Source: CAYHWE01 sp964360445 (GTDB taxonomy: Bacteria > Patescibacteriota > Patescibacteriia > Patescibacteriales > JAKAJF01). Taken from it: DNA of 5,101 nt. Shown here one piece after another: positions 1 through 5,101 of the stretch (its first letter is position 1; each line of letters starts with the position of its first letter). Below the pieces are notes generated by a model. It had not been told where the DNA came from and searched no databases. It was given only the letters and a program-made list of their open reading frames with translations. A program made the translations under genes and the position numbers. Location: the NCBI GenBank assembly GCA_964360445.1, contig CAYHWE010000043.1, forward strand, positions 1-5,101, given 5' to 3'.

Positions 1-776
1 AGATTTCTTGGATCGGTTTCCTTCTTATTTTTGATGCAATGATTTATCAATGTTTTTGAAAACGCAACCTTGATATCCGTTCCGATATTTATTACATTTA
101 CCCCTTCTTTGATGGCTTTCTTGATTTTTTTATCATCAACGCCGGAACCGCCGTGCAAAATGAAAGGATTTTTAACTTTATCCGTTATCGCCCTGAGGAT
201 AAGGAAATTGACATCTTCATTCGTATAAACGCCATGAGCCGTTCCCACTGCCGCCGCAATCGTATCTATGCCTGTTTCCTTGATAAACTGAAAAACTTCT
301 TCCGGTTTTGCCAATGGTACATCCTTTATTTTTCCGGTTATTCTCCCGTGCTCTCCTCTTATCGCGCCGATCTCCCCCTGCACCCAAACACCTTTTGAAT
401 GCGCGATAGCCACCACGCTCTTGGTTATTCGGATATTCTCATCCAAAGGCAGTTCGGACGCATCGATATGCACGGAAGAAAAGCCGGCATTGATGCACTC
501 CAAAACAGAATTAAAACTCTTGCCGTGATCGATATGCAATGCGATCGGAACATTAACGGCTATATTTTTTGCCACAGTCGAAACTATATGGGTTATCGGT
601 TTGACGCCCATATATTTTATCGTTCCCTCGGAAACCTGGATGATAGCCGGTGATTTCGCGCGCGCGGCTGCCTGCGCCACGCCCAAAGCTGATTCAATAT
701 TATGGATATTGAAAGCGCCGACCGCGTATCCTCCCTTTTTCGCCTTTTTTACTATATCTTTTATGTGGACAAGCAT
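1..776 (-). CDS. fba: Class II fructose-bisphosphate aldolase (partial, C-terminus off the left edge)
   Basis: Zinc-dependent aldolase that reversibly splits fructose 1,6-bisphosphate into dihydroxyacetone phosphate and glyceraldehyde 3-phosphate in the cytoplasm. Reading from the ATG at 776-774 gives 258 residues with no stop before the window edge. Family landmarks appear in order: AFNIHN (21-26), LHIDHGKSF (80-88) with catalytic Asp83 and zinc ligand His84, the SVHIDASELP segment (101-110), the GEIG loop (134-137), GTAHGVY (178-184) with zinc ligand His181, LHGGSG (207-212) with zinc ligand His208, and the phosphate-binding NIGTD (230-234). The last visible residues, TDPR, match the usual near-C-terminal segment, so roughly 30-50 residues are missing. 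The start lies one base after the tpiA stop (TAG-T-ATG) with no clear ribosome binding site, suggesting translational coupling. The pattern resembles the GatY/KbaY/class IIB group, so a tagatose-bisphosphate aldolase cannot be excluded; next to tpiA, fructose bisphosphate is likelier. Gln133 stands where many relatives have Glu. Confidence 0.93.
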   Translation of the reverse strand, partial: MLVHIKDIVKKAKKGGYAVGAFNIHNIESALGVAQAAARAKSPAIIQVSEGTIKYMGVKPITHIVSTVAKNIAVNVPIALHIDHGKSFNSVLECINAGFSSVHIDASELPLDENIRITKSVVAIAHSKGVWVQGEIGAIRGEHGRITGKIKDVPLAKPEEVFQFIKETGIDTIAAAVGTAHGVYTNEDVNFLILRAITDKVKNPFILHGGSGVDDKKIKKAIKEGVNVINIGTDIKVAFSKTLINHCIKNKKETDPRN

Positions 777-777
777 A

Positions 778-1545
778 CTATTTTATGACTGAATCGGCAA
801 CATCGTAAAATTCCTGGGCATTCAGGCTCGCTCCTCCGACCAAAAGCCCGTCAATATTGTCCAGATTAGAAAAACTTCCGACATTCTTGCTTGATATGCT
901 GCCTCCGTACACGACCTTGAAATTATTATTCAAGATCTGCATGCCAAACATATGATTAAGGGTGAGTTTAATGATCTTATGAGCATATTCCGCTTCAGTC
1001 GGCTCGATCGCAACACCTGATCCGATAGCCCATATCGGTTCATAAGCTATGATGACCTGCTGGTTGCCTAAAAGCTCGATGCCGCCCAGGGCTAATTGCA
1101 GCTGATCAGCGAGAACGAAATCGCGCTTGTCCGTTTTCCTTTCATCCCAGCTTTCACCGATACAGACGATCGGAGTAAGTCCGCTCACATTCAGGACTGC
1201 TTTCAATTTCTTATAAATCATCTCATAATTCTCTCTCATATGCTTCCTTCTTTCAGAATGGCCGATAATGACATATTCGCATCCCGCCTCTTTAAGCATC
1301 CTGGCGGAAATCTCGCCGGTATAAGCGCCCTTATCTTCCCAGAAAACATTCTGCGCTCCGAGCTTAACATTGCTGCCTTTTAACACATCTCTGACAACCG
1401 TAATAGCCGTCAGACTGGGACAGACAACCACTGTCCCTTTTTTGAACCTGGAAAATTTCGCTTTCATTTTTTTAGCCAATTCCAAAGAATCAGCCAAATT
1501 AAGCTGCATCTTCCAATTAGCTATCACTATTTTTTCTTTTTGCAT
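778..1545 (-). CDS. tpiA: Triosephosphate isomerase
   Basis: Interconverts dihydroxyacetone phosphate and glyceraldehyde 3-phosphate, the two products of the aldolase encoded just downstream. The 255-residue length is normal for a TIM barrel. All catalytic landmarks are present: Asn10 and Lys12 in ANWKM (9-13), the electrophile His96 in IIGHSERR (93-100), the general base Glu169 in AYEPIWAIGSG (167-177), whose end forms the mobile phosphate lid, and the phosphate-binding YGGSIS (213-218) and GGAS (237-240). The enzyme should be fully active. The ATG at 1545-1543 places the first beta strand at the usual distance. No Shine-Dalgarno sequence is evident upstream, but two TATAAT boxes lie within 35 bases of the start, so the leader may be very short. 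tpiA and fba read as a two-gene operon with a 1-base gap. Confidence 0.97.
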   Translation of the reverse strand: MQKEKIVIANWKMQLNLADSLELAKKMKAKFSRFKKGTVVVCPSLTAITVVRDVLKGSNVKLGAQNVFWEDKGAYTGEISARMLKEAGCEYVIIGHSERRKHMRENYEMIYKKLKAVLNVSGLTPIVCIGESWDERKTDKRDFVLADQLQLALGGIELLGNQQVIIAYEPIWAIGSGVAIEPTEAEYAHKIIKLTLNHMFGMQILNNNFKVVYGGSISSKNVGSFSNLDNIDGLLVGGASLNAQEFYDVADSVIK

Positions 1546-1563
1546 ATGACAACGAAATTAGAA

Positions 1564-1583
1564 ATTATATCCTAATTATATCA
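1564..1583 (-). promoter_or_regulatory. Tandem -10 boxes upstream of tpiA, one of them extended
   Basis: On the minus strand, the 55-base spacer between the S11 peptidase gene and tpiA carries a direct repeat of GATATAATT with an 11-base period. Each copy contains a perfect TATAAT: 1575-1580, preceded by TGA to make an extended -10 (TGnTATAAT, 1575-1583), and 1564-1569. No good -35 is visible for either; the extended -10 would reduce the need for one. Initiation about 7 bases downstream would give leaders of roughly 22 or 11 bases, the latter nearly leaderless. This is the likely promoter of tpiA-fba; function is inferred from the motif only. Confidence 0.55.
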
Positions 1584-1600
1584 CCAAACATGATTTCAGG

Positions 1601-2572
1601 CTAATCCCACACATAGCTATCATAAATCCACTTCACCAGAGTATGGGTCTGGTCAAAACGGGAATTCTTGCTATCGCCATTTAGAACGACCGAGATGATC
1701 TCATCGCCGTCATTCCCGAACTTTCCGACAAAACAATATCCAGCCGCCTCCGTATAGCCGGTCTTACCGCCTTTTATCTCGATGCCATCTTCGGGAAAGA
1801 CAGACAGCAGGTCATCGGTGCTGTAAACAATCTTTGCTCTGCCCTGTTGCGTCTTGAATTCGTATATTTTTGTCATAGTGGCCTCCCTGATCTCGTCCTT
1901 AAGCAATGTCTTGTTCGCCAATCTGGCTATTTCCAGGGCATTGGAAACATTATTATCATTCAACCCCAATGGATCCCTGAATTTAGTATTATCCAATCCG
2001 ATTTCCATCGCCTTTTCATTCATTTTAGCTATAAAATCATCCAAAGACATCCCGGTTGAATTAATAAGGCCGATGGTTGCAACATTGTCAGAAGCGACAA
2101 GACTTGAATAAAAAAGATCCCTGACCATCACTTTTTCGCCCGTAAACAGATTGATCTTTCCGCCCTCGCGTTTATCTTCAGCTTTCATTTCGTATATTGT
2201 TTCCCAGCCAGGATTATGATCAAGGAATACTAAGGCTGTCATCAATTTAGTGATGCTGGCGATAGGAGCCTCTTTATCGGCATTTTTATCGAACAATATC
2301 TTTCCGGTCCTAAGATCAAGGACGGCCGCGCTGACGCAATCCAGATCCAGTTCCGTCGCTTCATTTTTTTTGACCGGCGCCTGAGGCGGAGGCGGAACAT
2401 CATTGTTTTTCGGCAAAGTCTGCGTCCGGATATTAAAAAAACTTGCCTCGGCTCCGAGGACTTTACCGCCCTGATCGGCATAAAATAGCAATATATCCCT
2501 TTCCAAAACAGAAGAGAAGATGCTGAAATTCAAGCCTGAGATAACCAATATATTTAATAATATTGCAACCAT
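1601..2572 (-). CDS. D-alanyl-D-alanine carboxypeptidase-like S11 family peptidase
   Basis: Penicillin-binding serine peptidase of the DacA/DacF type, expected to remove the terminal D-Ala from peptidoglycan pentapeptides outside the membrane. The three active-site motifs are present: SITK with nucleophile Ser106 and Lys109, SDN at 161-163, and KTG at 270-272 inside KGGKTGYT. The N-terminus is a hydrophobic stretch (about residues 3-22), then a proline-rich linker (PPPPQAP, 60-66) and the catalytic domain from about residue 75. At 323 residues it ends about 50 residues after KTG, so the PBP5-type C-terminal beta domain and amphipathic anchor are missing; the N-terminal segment probably anchors or exports it. 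Oddly, that segment has no Lys or Arg before Arg25. An in-frame TAA at 2588-2590 with no start codon in between rules out a longer version. There is no clear Shine-Dalgarno sequence. It lies 61 bases after scpB and may be read through from it. Confidence 0.92.
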   Translation of the reverse strand: MVAILLNILVISGLNFSIFSSVLERDILLFYADQGGKVLGAEASFFNIRTQTLPKNNDVPPPPQAPVKKNEATELDLDCVSAAVLDLRTGKILFDKNADKEAPIASITKLMTALVFLDHNPGWETIYEMKAEDKREGGKINLFTGEKVMVRDLFYSSLVASDNVATIGLINSTGMSLDDFIAKMNEKAMEIGLDNTKFRDPLGLNDNNVSNALEIARLANKTLLKDEIREATMTKIYEFKTQQGRAKIVYSTDDLLSVFPEDGIEIKGGKTGYTEAAGYCFVGKFGNDGDEIISVVLNGDSKNSRFDQTHTLVKWIYDSYVWD

Positions 2573-2584
2573 ACTAAAATTAAA

Positions 2585-2590
2585 ATTTTA
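2585..2590 (-). promoter_or_regulatory. Possible -10 box before the S11 peptidase gene
   Basis: The minus strand reads TAAAAT here, one mismatch from TATAAT, 12 bases before the peptidase ATG, in a very AT-rich spacer that offers neither a terminator hairpin after scpB nor a ribosome binding site. No -35 match is found at 17 bases. If real, it would give an almost leaderless message, as may happen at tpiA. Chance occurrence in AT-rich DNA is quite possible. Confidence 0.2.
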
Positions 2591-2633
2591 ACTTTTAAAT
2601 TTGCCTAGACGCCTGATAATTATTTTCTGCGCG

Positions 2634-3176
2634 CTAAGCCTCCTCCCCCATCAAAACCCTGTCTATCGTATCATCTTTATGCAATTTTTCATAATCCGGC
2701 AGATCTTTCACGTCGTTTATGCCTAAAAATCTTATAAAATCGAAAGTCACCGTATAATAAATGTCATTTTTCGCTTTGTCCTGTTTCGCTTCGATCAGCC
2801 CGCGCAATAACAGATTGCGGACAATAAGGGAACAATTGATGCCGCGGATCCTATCCAGGTCTATTTTTGAAATCGGCCCTCTATATGCGATGATCGTCAA
2901 GGTTTCTACGCTCGGCCTTGAAAGTTCGCCCGTAGTCTCATCTTTTATGAACTCCCTGACCAGCTCAGCGTTTTCCGAAGAGCTGACAAGCTGATATTTG
3001 TTTTCATTCTTGATGACCTGCATCCCCCTATTCTCCGCTTTATAGGTTGCCATCAATTCATCCGCTGCTTTTTCCGCTGCTTTAACGGACACGCCGATCA
3101 GTTCCGAAATCTGCTTCAGGGAAATCGGTTTTATGGCAACGAACAACAATGACTCGATTTGTGATTTGATTTCCAT
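2634..3176 (-). CDS. scpB: Segregation and condensation protein B (ScpB)
   Basis: Winged-helix kleisin-associated subunit that, as a dimer, binds ScpA and stimulates the SMC-ScpAB complex in chromosome organisation and segregation. The 180 residues show the family layout: a first winged helix (about 1-68) with NRGMQVI (49-55) and YQLV (61-64), then a second (about 83-150) with the hallmark LSRPSVETLTIIAYRGPIS (85-103) and IDLDRIRGI (105-113), followed by FLGI..DLP (150-160). The usual PGRP-like loop before the last strands is replaced by a charged AKND segment (135-138) leading into IYYTVTFDF. The gene starts 3 bases after the scpA stop; the AAGG within the last codons of scpA, about 9 bases before the ATG, can serve as its ribosome binding site, so the two are almost certainly co-translated. 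The C-terminus is short and acidic (GEEA). Confidence 0.94.
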   Translation of the reverse strand: MEIKSQIESLLFVAIKPISLKQISELIGVSVKAAEKAADELMATYKAENRGMQVIKNENKYQLVSSSENAELVREFIKDETTGELSRPSVETLTIIAYRGPISKIDLDRIRGINCSLIVRNLLLRGLIEAKQDKAKNDIYYTVTFDFIRFLGINDVKDLPDYEKLHKDDTIDRVLMGEEA

Positions 3177-3179
3177 AAA

Positions 3180-3881
3180 TTAAACCTTATTAATTTCAAT
3201 CTCCTCGAATAAGCCATGCTGGGATACTAAAATTTCTTTTTGTTTTATGAGCTCAAGCATTGCCAGAAAACTCACGATCACTTCTGTTTTTGATCCGGCT
3301 TTTTCCAGGATATAGCTGAAATTTATTCTTATTTTTTCCACCAGCAGCTGTTGGATGGAAAAAATCTTTTCTTCAAGGTGTATCTTGCGTTCGATCCTCT
3401 CTTCTTCCAGTTTTTCCGGCGGCCTCAGCTTCACGATCAGGCTGCTTAACGCCATCCGCAAATCATCTTTTGTCATCCCCTTCGGCGGTGAAAATAATTT
3501 TACAGCCAAGAAGACAGACTGCCTCGAAAATTCACGGCCGAACATGAAATTCTTCTTCCCGATCGATTCTTCAATATGCTTTGACGCTTCTAAAAATTCC
3601 TTATACATCCTCAGCTGATCTTCAAATTCTTTTATCTCCTCTTCCTCCTCCATATACAGATACGGCAATAAGGCCTTGGATTTGATCAGCAAAAGTCTTG
3701 CCGCGACAACTAAAAAATCAGCCAATTCATCCGGATGGGTGGCAGACAAGGCTTTGATGTGCTCGATATATTGGTCAGCAATTTTTGCCAGGCTTATTTC
3801 AGTGATATCCAATTCCTCCTCCTCGATCAACTGGAGCAGAAGTCCTAACGGTCCCTCGAATTTTTCTAATTTAACCTGCAT
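3180..3881 (-). CDS. scpA: Segregation and condensation protein A (ScpA, kleisin)
   Basis: Kleisin subunit that bridges the heads of an SMC dimer and recruits ScpB. From the ATG at 3881-3879 the protein has 233 residues, close to the usual length. The N-terminal helical SMC-binding region is clear: KFEGPLGLLLQLIEEEELDI (7-26), then IADQYIEHI and LLLIKSKALLP (63-73). A highly charged middle (about 78-110 and 153-175, several Glu runs) links to the C-terminal winged helix with VIVSFLAMLELIKQ (about 201-214) and a final FEEIEI. The position after FEGPL is Gly13, where the family nearly always has Asp. A TTG at 3884-3882 directly precedes the ATG and would add one residue; ATG is preferred. No strong ribosome binding site is seen. 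It follows the deacylase gene by about 34 bases and precedes scpB by 3, so all three probably form one transcript from the 4582-4610 promoter. No smc gene is in the window. Confidence 0.94.
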   Translation of the reverse strand: MQVKLEKFEGPLGLLLQLIEEEELDITEISLAKIADQYIEHIKALSATHPDELADFLVVAARLLLIKSKALLPYLYMEEEEEIKEFEDQLRMYKEFLEASKHIEESIGKKNFMFGREFSRQSVFLAVKLFSPPKGMTKDDLRMALSSLIVKLRPPEKLEEERIERKIHLEEKIFSIQQLLVEKIRINFSYILEKAGSKTEVIVSFLAMLELIKQKEILVSQHGLFEEIEINKV

Positions 3882-3915
3882 CAATTTATGCTATTATTTT
3901 CCGCCTCGGGCGAAC

Positions 3916-4533
3916 TTACTTTTTAATCTTCTTAGCTTTTTTTGCGGTTATCTTCTTTTTGGTTTTGCAAGATTTGCAATTTGCCATAGTTTTTTTATTT
4001 TTAGTCCCCTTTTTCTGGGGCTTAATTTTCTTTATTTTTTTCTTTACTCCGAAAGCACCTAAGACAACATTTTCCAGCCTGATAAAATCTTTCGTTGCCA
4101 TTTCTACCGAATGATTGAAACTGCCCGAAGAAAAAACAGCCCTTTTCACCTTTTGCAATCCTTTATCAAACACGACCGGCAATTTATGCAGGCTGCCGAA
4201 AGCGCTTAATGACCCTGACTTTATCTTCAAGGCCTCGGTCATTATTTTCTCGCCCGGGATTTTGATCGACTTTACCGCCTTTCCGTTTTGTTTGCTTATG
4301 GTTTTTTCAATTTTTTTGAAATCAAGATTGTGATCCGCCGGCAAAAGCACCAAATAATAATCCTTATCCGCCTTCAGCAGCAAGGATTTAGCAATCTCAT
4401 TCAATTTCTTGCCCATTGTGGCGGCGGCGTCAAAAGCGGTATAAACTGTTTTGTGCTCCAAAATTTTATGATCAATTCCAGCCTTATCCAGATAACTGAT
4501 CAATTTCACCGGTAATTTCGATTTTTTCGCCAT
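3916..4533 (-). CDS. YbaK/ProX-type aminoacyl-tRNA deacylase with Lys-rich tail
   Basis: Single-domain trans-editing enzyme of the YbaK/EbsC/prolyl-tRNA synthetase-associated family, expected to hydrolyse a mischarged tRNA in the cytoplasm. Residues 1-163 form the domain: YLDKAGIDHKILEH (14-27), TVYTAFDAAA (29-38), EIAKSLLLK (46-54) with Lys49 at the place of the conserved substrate-binding Lys, YYLVLLPAD (59-67), GSLSAFG (107-113), where relatives usually have Pro instead of Ala111, VVFDKGL (120-126) and FSSGSFNHSVEM (134-145). Which tRNA it edits cannot be read from sequence. Residues 164-205 are a tail with 22 Lys in 42 positions and a lone CKSC (186-189), perhaps RNA-binding. Met183 inside the tail is preceded by A-rich DNA and an AAGGGG, so a nested 23-residue product is conceivable but the spacing is poor. 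The start ATG has AAAAGGGG 9 bases upstream and a good promoter. It heads the probable deacylase-scpA-scpB operon. Confidence 0.88.
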   Translation of the reverse strand: MAKKSKLPVKLISYLDKAGIDHKILEHKTVYTAFDAAATMGKKLNEIAKSLLLKADKDYYLVLLPADHNLDFKKIEKTISKQNGKAVKSIKIPGEKIMTEALKIKSGSLSAFGSLHKLPVVFDKGLQKVKRAVFSSGSFNHSVEMATKDFIRLENVVLGAFGVKKKIKKIKPQKKGTKNKKTMANCKSCKTKKKITAKKAKKIKK

Positions 4534-4542
4534 ATTTTTTTA

Positions 4543-4550
4543 CCCCTTTT
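4543..4550 (-). promoter_or_regulatory. Ribosome binding site of the YbaK-type deacylase
   Basis: The minus strand reads AAAAGGGG, with 9 bases (TAAAAAAAT) before the ATG at 4533. It is the clearest Shine-Dalgarno-like sequence in the window and fixes the start of the deacylase. The other genes rely on weak sites or on coupling. Confidence 0.6.
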
Positions 4551-4581
4551 ATAAAATAGTCAGGGGATTAAAACTACCACT

Positions 4582-4610
4582 ATTATACCTTAAACATCTC
4601 TTGAAAGCAA
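4582..4610 (-). promoter_or_regulatory. Sigma-70-type promoter for deacylase-scpA-scpB
   Basis: On the minus strand a TTGCTT -35 (4605-4610) is separated by exactly 17 bases from a perfect TATAAT -10 (4582-4587). Transcription should start near 4575, leaving a leader of about 40 bases that contains the AAAAGGGG ribosome binding site. The -35 lies in the T-rich tail of the upstream gene's terminator, so the end of one transcription unit and the beginning of the next share bases. Confidence 0.65.
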
Positions 4611-4637
4611 AATGCCCGGCCTATCCAGACCGGGCAT
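4609..4637 (-). terminator. Rho-independent terminator of the FN3-domain gene
   Basis: A perfect 8-base-pair stem (ATGCCCGG at 4637-4630 with CCGGGCAT at 4619-4612) closes a 10-base loop and is followed on the minus strand by TTTGCTTT. It sits 45 bases after the FN3 gene stop. The stem is GC-rich, but the T tract is short and interrupted, so termination may be incomplete. The plus-strand side is followed by CATCATCCC, so it suits only minus-strand transcription. Confidence 0.7.
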
Positions 4638-4682
4638 CATCCCTTTTAACATTTGCATTTTTTCGCGTCTTGTGAAACAACC

Positions 4683-5101
4683 CTATTTCTTAACATTCCC
4701 CATCCACCCGAAAACCTGTTCCAGATTCTTCATGATAACCTGGAAAACCGTTTCTCTCTGCCTTGGTGTAAGGATGGTGAATGTCTTTGATAAAGTCACA
4801 TTGCCGCTCGAATCTATGCTTTCCACGCGAAATGTATAAATAGAGCCCGGATTGAACTTGGTAATGACTACTGCATGCTTTTTCGTATAGTTAGCGTCCA
4901 GAACAGTTTTTTCCGCGAATTGAGCGGAACTGCTGGAAACTCCTTTCTGAAAATAAACGCGTGAAGTCGCCGGCTCATCTGTCAGCCAGGAAATGATAGT
5001 CTGCACTTTCAGCTCCTTGCCCGGAGAGATTGTCGTATTTGTCTGGATCTGATAGATAGTCGGCGGCAGATCCTCTTCGCTCGTATAAAAAGCGTTTATG
5101 G
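4683..5101 (-). CDS. Fibronectin type III domain protein (partial, N-terminus off the right edge)
   Basis: The frame is open from the right edge (first full codon at 5099) to a TAG at 4683-4685, giving the last 138 residues of a longer protein. The GTG at 5006 is not a credible start because the FN3 domain begins before it. The visible part holds a DLPPTI lead-in, then an FN3-like beta sandwich: ISWLTDEPATSRVYF (a strand motif typical of extracellular FN3 repeats), HAVVITKFNPGSIYTFRVES (strands E-F with the Pro and Tyr of the usual L.P.T.Y pattern), and DSSGNVTLSKTFTILTP closing the domain. After it comes a 24-residue amphipathic tail containing VFQVIMKNLEQVFGWM and ending in KK. It is probably a secreted or surface-attached protein with one or more Ig-like repeats upstream; the function is unknown. 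It ends before a hairpin terminator and so belongs to a separate transcription unit. Confidence 0.78.
   Translation of the reverse strand, partial: INAFYTSEEDLPPTIYQIQTNTTISPGKELKVQTIISWLTDEPATSRVYFQKGVSSSSAQFAEKTVLDANYTKKHAVVITKFNPGSIYTFRVESIDSSGNVTLSKTFTILTPRQRETVFQVIMKNLEQVFGWMGNVKK

Noticed and set aside
153..792. Three overlapping plus-strand open frames
   Set aside because: They lie opposite the aldolase gene, whose minus-strand frame carries all catalytic motifs; their translations show no recognisable family and they lack ribosome binding sites.
2242..2481. 79-residue minus-strand frame within the S11 peptidase gene
   Set aside because: It overlaps the peptidase in another frame; its Arg-rich translation matches nothing, while the main frame has SITK in the same region.
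2573..2633. Possible terminator between scpB and the S11 peptidase gene
   Set aside because: I looked for a stem followed by T's on the minus strand; GCGCGC and AATAATTATC are self-complementary but too short, and no convincing hairpin forms.
3935..4045. T-rich plus-strand runs resembling terminators
   Set aside because: They are the complement of Lys codons in the deacylase tail and have no adjacent GC-rich stem.
3676..4062. 128-residue plus-strand open frame with hydrophobic, Phe-rich C-terminus
   Set aside because: It spans the ends of scpA and the deacylase on the opposite strand. Its Phe- and Leu-rich composition is the complement of Lys-rich coding sequence, so it is a shadow rather than a membrane protein.
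1..5101. Alternative genetic code (TGA as Gly, as in Gracilibacteria/SR1)
   Set aside because: No in-frame TGA occurs in any of the seven genes; TGA is absent even as a stop among six visible ends, so nothing supports recoding.
1..5101. CRISPR, tRNA, insertion sequence or defence island
   Set aside because: No regularly spaced repeats, cloverleaf-like segments, transposase motifs or terminal inverted repeats were seen on either strand; all the space is taken by housekeeping-type genes.

Overview
The window looks like a piece of a compact bacterial chromosome. All seven genes lie on the minus strand with short spacers (1 to 61 bases within the main cluster), and the standard code fits throughout: there is no in-frame TGA, and visible stops are TAG four times and TAA twice. 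Small Lys-rich proteins, a secreted FN3-domain protein, a short S11 peptidase and divergent ScpA/ScpB together suggest Patescibacteria/CPR (Parcubacteria-like). That placement is inference from protein style; no rRNA or other marker is present.

Layout in the direction of transcription (right to left): (1) the C-terminal 138 residues of a fibronectin type III protein, cut by the right edge, ending at 4683; (2) a 149-base spacer holding a hairpin terminator (4609-4637) and, touching it, a promoter (TTGCTT-17-TATAAT, 4582-4610) with a good ribosome binding site; (3) a YbaK/ProX-type aminoacyl-tRNA deacylase with a Lys-rich tail (3916-4533); (4) scpA (3180-3881) and (5) scpB (2634-3176), the condensin accessory pair; (6) a membrane-anchored or secreted D-Ala-D-Ala carboxypeptidase-like S11 peptidase (1601-2572); (7) a second promoter-like spacer with two TATAAT boxes; (8) tpiA (778-1545), then (9) a class II fructose-bisphosphate aldolase (1-776), cut by the left edge.

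Functionally the window divides into translation quality control plus chromosome organisation (deacylase-scpA-scpB), cell-wall trimming (S11 peptidase), and two consecutive glycolytic/gluconeogenic steps (aldolase and TIM, which share dihydroxyacetone phosphate and glyceraldehyde 3-phosphate). There is no gene-free stretch over 300 bases. I saw no RNA gene, CRISPR array, insertion sequence or defence system. The window is largely housekeeping, and the points worth a second look are modest: the Lys-rich CxxC tail on the deacylase, the tandem -10 boxes close to the tpiA start, the terminator-promoter overlap, and departures from family consensus in ScpA, ScpB and the S11 peptidase.
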